A stretch of 64,000 nt of DNA from Myxococcus stipitatus. GTDB taxonomy: Bacteria; Myxococcota; Myxococcia; Myxococcales; Myxococcaceae. This document shows positions 26,562 through 35,574 of the stretch, one piece after another. The notes under the pieces were generated by a model. The model saw nothing but the letters and a program-made list of their open reading frames with translations. It was not told the DNA's origin and made no database searches. Location: positions 1,922,001 through 1,986,000 of the forward strand of contig NZ_CP147913.1 in NCBI RefSeq assembly GCF_037414475.1. The letters run 5' to 3'. The translations under genes and the position numbers were made by a program. The first letter of the stretch is position 1; every line of letters begins with the position of its first letter.

Positions 26562-27248
26562 TCAGCGGGAGGCCGCCGCGAAGGTCGGGCGAATGGTCGC
26601 GAGGTAGTAGGGAACCGGGTCCTGGTGGGCCAGCAGCTGCTTGGCGAGCACCTGGTAGAACCAGCGCAGCTCGTCGGACTTTCCCTCGAGCGGGGCGTTC
26701 GGGTCGGCCCAGCGCTCCCAGAGGGCCATCTCCATCCGCATGATTTGATTCCGGCCCATCGAGGTGACGTGCCGCCAGAAGTCGGCTTCGAGCTGGCGGG
26801 CCCGCGCATCGGAGGGCTGCACGGGACATTCCTCCACGAGCACGAGCAAGGCACGCCGCTCGTCGTCGGTCGCCTTCCGGTGCGCGGCGTCGAGTGTCAT
26901 CACCACGTACAGGTGCCGGTACTCGACCAGGTCCGCCCGGAGCCGGGCGCCCCCGCCCCGGAGCCGGGAGCCGTAGCGGAAGAGCAGCTCGAGCGCCCGC
27001 GCATCCGCCGCGGCGACATCCAGCACCCGTGACGCCCCACCCTGCCGCGCTTCGACGAGCCCCGCGTCCACGAGCGTGTGCACCGCCTGACGCACGATGA
27101 TGCGTGACACGCCGTGGGTCTCCGCGAGGACCCGCTCCGGAGGCAACGGGTCTCCTTCCGCGAGCTTGCCGTCGAAGATGGCGATGCACAGCGCCTCGAG
27201 CACGACCTCTGCTGCGCGCTGCGGCTTCTGGCGGGACGAGCTGGACAC
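26562..27248 (-). CDS. GntR-family regulator, FadR/FCD subfamily
   Basis: 228 residues. A winged helix (about residues 10-75; PLPPERVLAETHGVSRIIVRQAVHTLVDAGLVEAR is split by the usual turn) is followed by an all-helical FCD ligand domain, with HLYVVMTLDAAHRKA and FWRHVTSMGRN as likely metal and ligand helices. A palindrome stands 14 bp before its start and again before the downstream amine oxidase, so it probably represses itself and the oxidase until a substrate-like ligand binds. Confidence 0.87.
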   Translation of the reverse strand: MSSSSRQKPQRAAEVVLEALCIAIFDGKLAEGDPLPPERVLAETHGVSRIIVRQAVHTLVDAGLVEARQGGASRVLDVAAADARALELLFRYGSRLRGGGARLRADLVEYRHLYVVMTLDAAHRKATDDERRALLVLVEECPVQPSDARARQLEADFWRHVTSMGRNQIMRMEMALWERWADPNAPLEGKSDELRWFYQVLAKQLLAHQDPVPYYLATIRPTFAAASR

Positions 27249-27262
27249 GCCGCCATTCCTAA

Positions 27263-27275
27263 CTTGGTTACCAAG
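27263..27275. promoter_or_regulatory. GntR operator copy 2, CTTGGTTACCAAG
   Basis: Second identical 13-bp palindrome (15 bp with the flanking A and T), 14 bp upstream of the gntR start. The TNGT-N-ACNA-like core fits FCD-type GntR sites. It suggests autoregulation. Confidence 0.75.
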
Positions 27276-27348
27276 TCACGTCAAATGAATGAAGGGCCAC
27301 ATGGACGCGCGAGGAGCACGTCCGCTGTGGCCCTTCGGATGCCGCCTG

Positions 27349-28290
27349 CTACTTCGCGCTCTTGTCCTTCTTCATCATCTTCTTGCCCACGGTGAAGAGG
27401 AGGACCGTCACGGCCCCGGTGCCCAGTCCCACCACGGCGTTGAGCAGCATGGACGCCAGCCCGCCCAGGACGCTGCCCACGCCCGGCGCCGTCGAGGCCC
27501 AGGCGGTGAAGGACTCCTCCGCGTGGTGCAGCCCGGAGATGCCGTGCACGAGGATGCCGCCGCCCACCAGGAACATGGCCGCCGTCCCCGCCACGGAGAG
27601 GAACTTCATCAGCATCGGCGCCGCGCGGAGGATGCCCCCGCCCAGGTTGCGCTGGAAGGCCCCGGCCTGGCGGCTCAGGTACAGGCCCGCGTCGTCCAAC
27701 TTCACGATGCCCGCCACCAGCCCATACACGCCCACCGTCATGATGAGCGCGATGCCCACCAGGACGGTGACCCGCGTGGCGAAGGTCGCCGCCGCCACCG
27801 TGCCCAGGGTGATGGCGATGATTTCCGCGGAGAGGATGAAGTCGGTGCGCACCGCGCCCTTGATCTTGTCCTTCTCCAGCGCCACCAGGTCCACGCTCGG
27901 ATTCGCCAGGGCCTCACGCAGCTCGGCGCGGTGCTCCTGGTCCTCCTCCTCGCTGTGCAGGAACTTGTGCGCCAGCTTCTCGAAGCCCTCGAAGCAGAGG
28001 AACGCACCGCCCACCATCAACAGCGGCGTCACCAACCAGGGCACCAGCGCGCTGATGGCCAGCGCCGCCGGCACCAGGATGGCCTTGTTGACCAACGAGC
28101 CCTTCGCCACCGCCCACACCACCGGCAGCTCGCGGTCCGCGTTCACACCCGTCACCTGCTGGGCGTTGAGCGCCAGGTCGTCTCCAAGCACGCCCGCCGT
28201 CTTTTTCGCCGCCACCTTCGTCAGGATGGCGACGTCATCCAGGATGGTCGCGATGTCGTCGATGAGCGCAAATAGACTGCTGCCTGCCAT
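27349..28290 (-). CDS. DUF808 family inner-membrane protein (YedI-like)
   Basis: 313 residues of the family's usual length. The start MAGSSLFALIDDIATILDDVA and the following KTAGVLGDDLALNAQQV are the hallmark of DUF808. Several hydrophobic helices follow (VWAVAKGSLVNKAILVPAAL, IAITLGTVAAATFA, ILVHGISG). Biochemical function is unknown in the family. The ATG at 28290 was chosen because the family begins at this Met. It has no operon partner. Confidence 0.9.
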   Translation of the reverse strand: MAGSSLFALIDDIATILDDVAILTKVAAKKTAGVLGDDLALNAQQVTGVNADRELPVVWAVAKGSLVNKAILVPAALAISALVPWLVTPLLMVGGAFLCFEGFEKLAHKFLHSEEEDQEHRAELREALANPSVDLVALEKDKIKGAVRTDFILSAEIIAITLGTVAAATFATRVTVLVGIALIMTVGVYGLVAGIVKLDDAGLYLSRQAGAFQRNLGGGILRAAPMLMKFLSVAGTAAMFLVGGGILVHGISGLHHAEESFTAWASTAPGVGSVLGGLASMLLNAVVGLGTGAVTVLLFTVGKKMMKKDKSAK

Positions 28291-28382
28291 GGAGCTCTTC
28301 CGGGCTGAAGGGTGGAGAATCCCTCCCGGATTAGCACACTGGCGCATCCGGAGCACGGCTTCCCCCACACCCGCCGGGCCGC

Positions 28383-29288
28383 TCACACAATCCGCGACCA
28401 CGCCTTGCCGTCGAACTCCACGATGTCGGTCTCGCCAATGGACCACAGCACCCCTTCGCGGGTGCTCAGCTGATGCGTGGACCGCGGAGCATGCTTGCCG
28501 TGGTCCACGGGGCGAAGGCCGGCGCGCTCGAGCGTGAACAAGCCCTCGAGCGTCGACACGAACAGCTTGCCCGCGAACCACTCCAGGCCCCAGATGTCCG
28601 CCCGCGTGGCCGTCTGCTCAATCAAGGACCAGTCCCCTGGCGTGCCACGGATGAGGGTGCCACCTCGGCCCGCGACGTACACCGTCCCATCGGGCGCGCA
28701 CACCACCGCGCTCAGGTTCTCCTGGGTCGGGACCACCTCCTGGCGCCAGGTCTTGCCGTTGGAGTGCCAGACCTGACCCGCGGAGCCCACCGCGAAGAGC
28801 TTGGACCGCCCGAGCCCGTGGATGGCGTGCCCGTCGAAGCTCGCCGGCAGCCCTTCATCGATGCGCTTCCACCGCTCGAACGTGTCCATCCGGTAGACCA
28901 TGCCGCGCAGGCCGATGGCGTGGGCCCAGCCATCAATCTCCCGCACCGAGCGAAGGCCCCGCGCGCGCCGGGTCTTCGGCGCCGGAGCGCTGTGCGCGAA
29001 CAGGTCTTGTGTCACGCGGTCATCGTCGCTGTCCGCCGTGTAGTAACCCGTCTCGGAGATGTCGACCGAGCCCTGCACGGGCGACTCAATCAGGCAGAAG
29101 CTGTGCGCGTCGTAGTTCGCGTCTCCCCGCTCGACCTGGCCATCGTCCCAGACGAACACGTACGCATGAGGCTCTCCCCTGCGCTCGCGCTTCGGGTCGC
29201 ACGCGTAGATGACGCCATAACGTGATGAGAGCACCCCCGCGGTGCGGATGAGCAGCCCCTTGAAAGGTCCTGGGTTCTTGGCGGCCAT
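28383..29288 (-). CDS. Predicted beta-propeller protein, function unknown
   Basis: 301 residues without a signal peptide. From about residue 115 the chain shows repeated strands of the type WAHAIGLRGMVYRMD, AIHGLGRSKLFAVGSAGQVWHS, AVVCAPDGTVYVAGRGGTLIRG and GLEWFAGKLFVSTLEGLFTL, which read as propeller blades. The N-terminal third contains an acidic patch (YTADSDDDRV). The gene stands alone. A cytoplasmic binding or scaffold role is a guess. Confidence 0.65.
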   Translation of the reverse strand: MAAKNPGPFKGLLIRTAGVLSSRYGVIYACDPKRERRGEPHAYVFVWDDGQVERGDANYDAHSFCLIESPVQGSVDISETGYYTADSDDDRVTQDLFAHSAPAPKTRRARGLRSVREIDGWAHAIGLRGMVYRMDTFERWKRIDEGLPASFDGHAIHGLGRSKLFAVGSAGQVWHSNGKTWRQEVVPTQENLSAVVCAPDGTVYVAGRGGTLIRGTPGDWSLIEQTATRADIWGLEWFAGKLFVSTLEGLFTLERAGLRPVDHGKHAPRSTHQLSTREGVLWSIGETDIVEFDGKAWSRIV

Positions 29289-29389
29289 CGAGTTGCAGTC
29301 TCACTTCGCCCCACGGGGCACGTGTCTGGGAAACGGGGCGCACCACTCGATGCGGCCCCCTCCCATCAGCGCACAGGGATGCCGCCGAG

Positions 29390-30112
29390 TCACGTCACCA
29401 GCTGACGAACTTCGATTTCGCGAACCTTCACGACGTCGCCGAAGCGCACGGACCATTCGACCGCCTCGGCCTTCGACGGCAGGTCGAGAATCGCATAGCC
29501 CGCGACCAGCTCCTTCGACTCCGCGAACGGGCCGTCGATGACGTTGTGCGCCGCACCCTCGAAGTGGATGCGCGCGCCCCGCCTCGTGCTCGCGAGCTCC
29601 CCCGAGACTTGAAGGACTCCGAGCCGGGTCATCTCGTCGAGGAGCACCTTCAGCTTCTCCGCGTGCCACGGCTCCCGAGGCAGGTCCTTCTCCGAGCGCT
29701 CATCCGCCATGTGCAACGACAAGAAGCGAAGCGGCGCGTTCTCCGGCTTGGGCCCCATGCCCAGGTCCCACGGCTCAGTGACGGCGCCCAGGACCAGCTC
29801 GACATCGCCCACCGCGGCCGCGAACTTGTCACACCACGCGAGCGCCTCGTCCTTCGACCGCACACACATGAGCGTGAAGCCGGCCACGCGCTCCTTCAGG
29901 CTCGCGAACGGCCCCTGGGTGATGGTGCGCAGGCCCTTCTTGTAGGTGACGTGCAGCCGCTTCGACGTCGGCTGGAGCCCCTCGCCCGAGACGAAGATGC
30001 CCTTCTGCATGGCCTCTCCCATGAGACGGCCGACGCCTTCCATCACCGCGGGCTCCGGCGGGGCTCCCGACTCCATCTCCTCTGTCACCTTGTGCATGAC
30101 CATGAACCGCAT
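29390..30112 (-). CDS. Protein with two YCII (DGPF) domains
   Basis: 240 residues made of two ferredoxin-like YCII repeats. The first (residues 1-110) has MRFMVMHKV and ITQGPFASLKERVAGFTLM; the second (about 125-240) has GAAHNVIDGPFAESKELVAGYAIL. The DGPF motif is standard in the second and altered to TQGPF in the first. YCII proteins often accompany ECF sigma factors; one lies 9 kb away (39289-40290) but not adjacent. An enzymatic role is unproven. Confidence 0.85.
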   Translation of the reverse strand: MRFMVMHKVTEEMESGAPPEPAVMEGVGRLMGEAMQKGIFVSGEGLQPTSKRLHVTYKKGLRTITQGPFASLKERVAGFTLMCVRSKDEALAWCDKFAAAVGDVELVLGAVTEPWDLGMGPKPENAPLRFLSLHMADERSEKDLPREPWHAEKLKVLLDEMTRLGVLQVSGELASTRRGARIHFEGAAHNVIDGPFAESKELVAGYAILDLPSKAEAVEWSVRFGDVVKVREIEVRQLVT

Positions 30113-30166
30113 CGCGTGTGCCTCCTGAATCGAGCTGGGCCGAATGCCTCGCCTCTATACCGGCGA

Positions 30167-30209
30167 CGAATCCTCCGAAATGAGATCGACACGACCCGCG
30201 AATCCTCCG
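30167..30209. promoter_or_regulatory. Direct repeat CGAATCCTCCG in a 300-bp gap
   Basis: In the gap 30113-30413 the word CGAATCCTCCG occurs at 30167-30177 and 30199-30209, 32 bp apart, 55-97 bp upstream of the YCII gene. It may be a regulator site. Nothing else stands out in the gap. Confidence 0.25.
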
Positions 30210-30413
30210 GACTCCGGAATAGATGCGACACACAACCCCAGGAGTTTCAATGACTTGAGCGGCCTGATGACGACAGGGGTTCCCCCAGGGCACCTGTGAA
30301 TTCAGCGCCCAGGCGCTGTGCTCCGAGCGCGGTTTCCTCCCCGGGGGCTGGCCGCTACATGACGCACCGTCGGCGGGAGCAGTCCCGGCGGCCAGAAAGA
30401 AATGGAGCAAGTC

Positions 30414-31472
30414 ATGGAGTATCGACGTCTGGGGGCCTCGGGGCTCCAGGTGCCTGTCCTCAGCTTCGGGGCCGGCACGTTCGGTGGTCAGGGTCCTCTG
30501 TTCAGCGCCTGGGGCGACACGGGCGTGAGTGAAGCGCGGCGGCTGGTCGACCTCTGTCTCGAGGCCGGTGTGACGATGTTCGACACGGCCGATGTCTACT
30601 CGAATGGCGCATCCGAAGAGGTGCTCGGCGCGGCCATCAAGGGACGGCGGGAGCAGGTCCTCATCTCCACGAAGGCCTCACTGCCCACGGGGGATGGGCC
30701 CCAGGACGCGGGCTCTTCCCGGGCCCGGCTCATCCGCGCGACGGAGGCGGCGCTGCGGCGGCTCGGCACGGACTACATCGACCTCTTCCAACTGCACGCC
30801 TTCGACGCGGGCACGCCCATCGAGGAGGTGCTCTCGACGTTGGACGAGCTCGTGCGGCAGGGAAAGATTCGCTACCTCGGGGTGTCCAACTTCGCCGGCT
30901 GGCAGCTCATGAAGTCGCTGGCCATCTCCGACCGCCATGGCTATCCGCGCTACGTCGCCCACCAGGCCTACTACTCGCTCGTGGGGCGCGACTACGAATG
31001 GGAGCTCATGCCCCTGGCCGCCGACCAGAAGGTCAGCGCGCTGGTCTGGAGTCCGCTCGGCTGGGGACGGCTCACGGGCAAGGTGCGGCGAGGCCAGCCG
31101 CTCCCCAAGGAGAGCCGTCTGCACCAGACCGCGGACCTGAGCCCCGTCGTCGATGACGAGCACCTCTACCGCGTCGTCGACGTGCTCGATGACATCGCCC
31201 AGGAGACGGGCAAGAGCGTCCCGCAAATCGCGCTGAACTGGCTCACGACGCGTCCGACCGTCGGCAGCGTCATCATCGGCGCGCGCAACGAAGCGCAGCT
31301 CCGCGACAACCTGGGCGCCGTGGGGTGGTCGCTCACGAAGGAGCAGCTCGCGAGGCTGGAGGCCGTGAGCTTCCAGACGCCCCCCTACCCCTACACGCCG
31401 TACTACCACCTCGACGGCTTCACGCGGCTCAACCCGCCGCTCCTGCCGCGTCCGAAGGCCGTGACGCCGTAG
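30414..31472 (+). CDS. Aldo/keto reductase
   Basis: 352 residues of the AKR barrel family. The catalytic set is visible: Asp and Tyr in DTADVYSNG, Lys in ISTKAS and His in QLHAFD, with the NADPH phosphate region at SVIIGARNEAQLRDN. It reduces aldehydes or ketones with NADPH; it resembles the general Tas/YghZ-like group. The ATG at 30414 has GGAG 7 nt upstream; the ATG at 30402 is weaker. The gene ends only 5 bp from the convergent lipoprotein gene. Confidence 0.9.
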   Translation: MEYRRLGASGLQVPVLSFGAGTFGGQGPLFSAWGDTGVSEARRLVDLCLEAGVTMFDTADVYSNGASEEVLGAAIKGRREQVLISTKASLPTGDGPQDAGSSRARLIRATEAALRRLGTDYIDLFQLHAFDAGTPIEEVLSTLDELVRQGKIRYLGVSNFAGWQLMKSLAISDRHGYPRYVAHQAYYSLVGRDYEWELMPLAADQKVSALVWSPLGWGRLTGKVRRGQPLPKESRLHQTADLSPVVDDEHLYRVVDVLDDIAQETGKSVPQIALNWLTTRPTVGSVIIGARNEAQLRDNLGAVGWSLTKEQLARLEAVSFQTPPYPYTPYYHLDGFTRLNPPLLPRPKAVTP

Positions 31473-31477
31473 CCGCC

Positions 31478-32164
31478 TCACCGCCGCCGGGAGTCGTCAC
31501 GCCACCAGCGCAGCGTCAGCCCGGCGTGGCCCGCCATCGGACGGCGGGCGCCGCTCAGCTCCATGGGAATCTCGAAGCCCCCCTCGGCGCGCAGCTCGAG
31601 GGATGGATTCAGGCGGAACGCGATGCCCAGCGAACCGCCCGGAGCGGCGAGCAGATGTGAGCCATTGAACCGGCCTTGAAAGGCGGTGAGGGGTCCCGCG
31701 AAGGCCCCCGCCAACGACGCGCCTCCGGTGAGCGTCCATCTCCGGCTGACCCGCCAGTCCAACAACGCCTGGGCCCCGAGGCGCAGGTTGACGGGCTCCG
31801 TCGTGTTGTTGGTGACCGGCACGTACCAGATGCCCGCGCTCGGGGCGAGCGACAGCGTCCACGCGGGGCTCTCGAGGAGGCGATGCCGGGTTCCCAGCTC
31901 CAGGCCCAGCAAGGTGAGGCGTCCGCCCCAATCCCAGTTCTCGCCCGCGCCCTTGCGAAAGTGGAGCTCGGGGTTGGGGAGGTAGGCCTTCTGCCGGCCA
32001 TGCTCGAAGGCAATCGTGTTCACCGACACGCCGACCTCCGTCGTCCCCACCGGAGTCGTCGCGGCGCCGAGGTTCCTCGCCCCGCTCAAACACCCCGGGG
32101 CCCACAACAGGATTCCACTCACCCACAAAGCTCGAGTGGCGAGCCGGGACATCACCGAGGCCAT
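31478..32164 (-). CDS. Outer-membrane beta-barrel-like lipoprotein, unknown
   Basis: 228 residues. A lipoprotein-type signal ends ILLWAPGC. The remainder alternates hydrophobic and polar residues in strand-like stretches (WGGRLTLLGLELGTRHRL, GSLGIAFRLNPSLELRAEGGFE) and ends in a Trp/Arg-rich strand, as in small outer-membrane barrels. It overlaps the end of the preceding phosphodiesterase-like gene by 13 nt, so the two are co-translated. Function is unknown. Confidence 0.6.
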   Translation of the reverse strand: MASVMSRLATRALWVSGILLWAPGCLSGARNLGAATTPVGTTEVGVSVNTIAFEHGRQKAYLPNPELHFRKGAGENWDWGGRLTLLGLELGTRHRLLESPAWTLSLAPSAGIWYVPVTNNTTEPVNLRLGAQALLDWRVSRRWTLTGGASLAGAFAGPLTAFQGRFNGSHLLAAPGGSLGIAFRLNPSLELRAEGGFEIPMELSGARRPMAGHAGLTLRWWRDDSRRR

Positions 32165-33024
32165 GCGAAGCGCACCCAGACCGGAGAGTGGTCACTCCCT
32201 GCGGGGCGTCTGTCCACGCCGCGCTCCAACACGGAGAACCCTCGAGAGAAGACGTAGTCGAGCGGCAAGCCGCCAATGGGCGAGTCCACGGTGTCCCCGA
32301 CGCCCTGCGTGGCCCATTGGAAGTTCCGACGCGAGAACAGCTTCACCGTCTGCCCCTGACTGCCTGGGTCGGAGGTGTTGAAGTCACCGGCAATCACTTG
32401 CAAGGGCCCACTTCCGTCGACCGCGTCGATGATGGCCTCCGCCTGGTCCAGCCGCCCGCCAAGCCCGACGATGGGCGTGGAGTTGTGCACGGAGACCGTC
32501 TCGACCGGAGTCCCATGGACATCCACCGTGGCGATGACAGCGATGCGCCGGCGCTGGTGGTACGGGTCATCATGGGGAAGGTGAAGCTTCCGGTCGGCGA
32601 TGATGGGCCACCGGCTCAACAGCGCATTGCCGAAGTCGTCGCCATCCACCTGGACGGAGGCCGGGTAATAGACATACGCCAACCCGAGCTCCTGGGCGAT
32701 GCGGTCCACGGAGGGTGCATCCATCTCCTGCATCGCGATGATGTCCGCGTCCGCGAGCGGAGCACGCTTGAAGGCCGTGATGGCCTCGGTGACGTGCTCG
32801 GCGAAGGAGAGGTTGAAGGTGACGACGGTGAGCGAGGACGGGGCCTCCTCGGGGACGGAGGCGGGCTTCCGGTAGTCTCCGCTGTACCTCGGGCCCTCCT
32901 CGTCCGTGTAGTTCTCCGCCAGCGGACACCCTGTCAAGAAGACCAGCAGGACCAGCGCCGACGGCGACATGCCCCAAAGCAATCGCAACCGTCGGGCCTG
33001 GGCGAACAGCAAGGACTGACTCAT
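32152..33024 (-). CDS. Lipoprotein endonuclease/exonuclease/phosphatase family enzyme
   Basis: 290 residues. A lipoprotein signal ends LVFLTGC. The EEP fold follows: LTVVTFNLS, the metal Glu in IIAMQEMDAPS, GNALLSRWPI, VIAGDFNT, and the terminal SDHSPVWVRF with the catalytic Asp-His. It cleaves phosphodiesters, either nucleic acid or lipid headgroups, probably at the cell surface. The ATG at 33024 was preferred because it opens the signal region. The following lipoprotein gene overlaps its end. Confidence 0.85.
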   Translation of the reverse strand: MSQSLLFAQARRLRLLWGMSPSALVLLVFLTGCPLAENYTDEEGPRYSGDYRKPASVPEEAPSSLTVVTFNLSFAEHVTEAITAFKRAPLADADIIAMQEMDAPSVDRIAQELGLAYVYYPASVQVDGDDFGNALLSRWPIIADRKLHLPHDDPYHQRRRIAVIATVDVHGTPVETVSVHNSTPIVGLGGRLDQAEAIIDAVDGSGPLQVIAGDFNTSDPGSQGQTVKLFSRRNFQWATQGVGDTVDSPIGGLPLDYVFSRGFSVLERGVDRRPAGSDHSPVWVRFAWPR

Positions 33025-33167
33025 CGCGCAACTGAACGAAATGTGACGCAAAAGATTCCGTTCGTCCCCGCGGCAGCGATTGCGCCGCTCCCTCCGTTGG
33101 AGTCAGGGCCACGGAGCAAGCGCACGTCTTGAGAGGAATTCTCCGGATTTCATGGCAGACTGAAGGG

Positions 33168-34085
33168 ATGTTCGACTGGCTCCGAAAGATATTCCGTGGT
33201 CCTCCCGCCGCGCCGCGTCCGTCCGAGCCCGTGAACATCGCGAAGGCGACGCCCGTCGTGAAGACAGGCGAGGCAGCGGGCGCCATCCCTTGGGGATGCT
33301 GGGTCTGGCTGGATTTGCCCTGGCAGTTCCAGGAGCGGTTCCTCGGCTTCACGTACGTCGACCGGGACGCTGGGCTGTCGGCCAAGGGAGGCCCCGCGAG
33401 CGCGGCGGAGACCGTGGAGATGCCCTCCTTCACCGTGCGGCTCCCGGGAGGGTTTCCCTTCAGCGTCCTCACGGCCGAGGAGGTCTCCGAGCGCGGCCTG
33501 CCCGTGGCTCCGCCCTGGCTGACCCACTACGGCCCCCAGCCCGACCCGGACGCCCCCTGGCGCAAGGACCCACAGCTCCAGGGGTTGTTTCACGAGAGCC
33601 ACCCGAACGACTTGCAAGTGATGGTGCATGACGGCGAGCCCCGGAGGACCCAGCGCACGCCCGAGATGTGCTGGGTTCGGGTCCTTCGCGCGGAGCCAGG
33701 CCCGGCTCGCCGGGTGCTCGTCGATTCAGACCAGGCATCTGCCGCCCCGGTGGACATCCCCAGTGGCGCGTGGGTCTACGTGGCCCGGCTCCTCAACGCG
33801 CCACACCAGCTGCGAGATGTCCATCAGGGAGAGGAGCTCTGCTTCATCACGGGGCCAGGGTTGTCGCATCCGCTCCATGTCACGAAGCAGTACCTCCAGG
33901 AGCGGGCGAGCTGGCTCATCGCGCCGTGTGGCAAGTGTGGTTGGAGCGAGGCCTTCGACCCGCCCAGCGTCATGGCGCGCTTCCGCTTCCCCGACATGCC
34001 ACCGGACGCGGAGGTGAAGACGTTCAGCGCGTTCTGTCCCGTGTGCGGCGGCGTCCAGCTCCTCGCACATGAGGACGTCAACTAG
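33168..34085 (+). CDS. Unknown protein with C-terminal zinc ribbon
   Basis: 305 residues from the ATG at 33168 (GAAGGG upstream). No signal peptide. A central region (about 150-240) with WVYVARLLNAPHQLRDVHQGEELCFI has an ordered alpha/beta look. The C-terminus carries CGKC and, 37 residues later, CPVC, a likely four-cysteine zinc ribbon. No family is recognised with confidence. It stands alone. Confidence 0.65.
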   Translation: MFDWLRKIFRGPPAAPRPSEPVNIAKATPVVKTGEAAGAIPWGCWVWLDLPWQFQERFLGFTYVDRDAGLSAKGGPASAAETVEMPSFTVRLPGGFPFSVLTAEEVSERGLPVAPPWLTHYGPQPDPDAPWRKDPQLQGLFHESHPNDLQVMVHDGEPRRTQRTPEMCWVRVLRAEPGPARRVLVDSDQASAAPVDIPSGAWVYVARLLNAPHQLRDVHQGEELCFITGPGLSHPLHVTKQYLQERASWLIAPCGKCGWSEAFDPPSVMARFRFPDMPPDAEVKTFSAFCPVCGGVQLLAHEDVN

Positions 34086-34103
34086 GCGCGCCGGAAGCGC
34101 GAA

Positions 34104-34508
34104 TCAGTCCAGGACCGCGGTGGCTTCAATCTCCACGAGGAAGTCCGGCGCGAAGAGCGCGGAGACGCCAATCAACGAGGCAGGTGCGGGCTCGAGCCGC
34201 ACCTCCTGGGTGACCTGCTCGAGGCCGGCGAGCAGTTCGGACATCCGCTCCGGCTTCCAGTCGACCACGTAGAACGTGAGCCGGACGACGTCCTTGAACG
34301 TGGCCCCAGCGGAGGACAAGGCGAGGGCGACGTTGCGGCAGGCCTGCGCCACCTGTCCAGTCAGGTCCCCGCGCGCGATGAGCTGGCCGTGGGCGTCGCA
34401 GGAGACCTGTCCCGCGACGTGCACCTGGCGGGTGCCAGTGGTGATGGCCACCTGCCGGTAGACCTCGGTCTTCGGGAGTCCATCGGGATTGAGGAGGGTG
34501 ACGGGCAT
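34104..34508 (-). CDS. RidA/YjgF-family protein
   Basis: 134 residues with the RidA fold: an N-terminal VAGQVSCDAHGQLIARGDLTGQ segment (given here in parts), ACRNVALALSSAGATFKDVVRLTFYV and the terminal IEATAVL. Many members hydrolyse reactive enamine/imine intermediates from PLP enzymes. The usual substrate-binding Arg near residue 105 is replaced by a different context (RLEPAPASLIGV), so it may belong to a non-deaminating branch. It is divergent from a LysR gene and probably controlled by it. Confidence 0.88.
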   Translation of the reverse strand: MPVTLLNPDGLPKTEVYRQVAITTGTRQVHVAGQVSCDAHGQLIARGDLTGQVAQACRNVALALSSAGATFKDVVRLTFYVVDWKPERMSELLAGLEQVTQEVRLEPAPASLIGVSALFAPDFLVEIEATAVLD

Positions 34509-34610
34509 GAGAGAGCTCCGGTGGGAAGTTGACGGGGCTCGTATAGCGAGGGCATTGACGAACGCGTGTCCCCGCTGCGCCGACGCGGGCGCTACAATGG
34601 CGGGCTGTCC

Positions 34611-35516
34611 ATGAAACGCGCCCACCTGGATGAGATTCTCGTCTTCATGTCCGTCGTGGACGCGGGCAGCTTCGTGGGAGGCGGCCGTGGCGTGGGTCTG
34701 ACACGCTCGGCGGCGGGGAAGGCCCTGGCCCGGTTGGAGTCGCGGCTTGGGGTGCGCCTGCTCCATCGCACCACGCGGCAGGTGAGCCTCACCGACGATG
34801 GCCGCGTCTTCCATGAGCACTGCTTGCAGGTGCTCTCGGCGCTCGAGGACGCGGAGGCCAGCGTCGGGCGGCACACGGGGACGCCCCAGGGCGTCCTGCG
34901 GCTCACGGTGCCTGGTGCCTTCGGACGGCTGCTCGTCCTGCCGTTGTTGGATGAGTACCTGCGGGCGTGGCCCGAGGTTCAGGTCGAGGTGAGCTTCACG
35001 GACCGGGTCGTGGACCTCATCGAGGAGGGGTTCGACCTGGCCGTGCGCATCCATGCCGCCAGTGCCGACACGCGTCTGGTGTCCCGGCTCGTGGCGCGGC
35101 ATCGCGTGTTCGTCTGTGCCGCGCCGTCATATCTCCGAGCGCGTGGTGAGCCCACGACGCTGGAGGAGCTCGCGGAGCATGACTGTCTGCTCTTCAGCAG
35201 CCAGACGCGGCGGCAGCGCTGGCGGCTGCGCGAGAAGGGCGGCGACTGGGTGAGCGTGGAGGGGCGGAGCCGGCTGCGGCTCGACAGTGGCGAGGCGATT
35301 CGAGACGCCGCGGTCGCGGGACTGGGGCTCGCATGGCTTCCAGGCTTCCTGGTCGACGAGGACCTGGAGCACGGCCGGCTCAAGGCCGTGTTGCCCTCGT
35401 GTGAATCAGAGGCCGTGCCCATCATGGCCCTCTACCCGAGCAAGCGCTTCCTCCCCGCGAAGGTGCGGCGATTCATCGACTTGATGGTCGAGCGATGGGG
35501 CACGGAGCCACGCTAG
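34611..35516 (+). CDS. LysR-family transcriptional regulator
   Basis: 301 residues. The N-terminal winged helix-turn-helix (residues 1-60; GVGLTRSAAGKALARLESRLGVRLL) is followed by the periplasmic-binding-like effector domain typical of the AaeR/DsdC-like group. The ATG at 34611 opens the HTH. It is divergent from the ridA-like gene with about 100 bp between, the normal LysR layout, so that gene is the likely target. Confidence 0.88.
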   Translation: MKRAHLDEILVFMSVVDAGSFVGGGRGVGLTRSAAGKALARLESRLGVRLLHRTTRQVSLTDDGRVFHEHCLQVLSALEDAEASVGRHTGTPQGVLRLTVPGAFGRLLVLPLLDEYLRAWPEVQVEVSFTDRVVDLIEEGFDLAVRIHAASADTRLVSRLVARHRVFVCAAPSYLRARGEPTTLEELAEHDCLLFSSQTRRQRWRLREKGGDWVSVEGRSRLRLDSGEAIRDAAVAGLGLAWLPGFLVDEDLEHGRLKAVLPSCESEAVPIMALYPSKRFLPAKVRRFIDLMVERWGTEPR

Positions 35517-35574
35517 CCGCGTCACGCGGATACCTGCTCGCGCGATACCGAACGCGCCTCTAGCATGGGTACCG

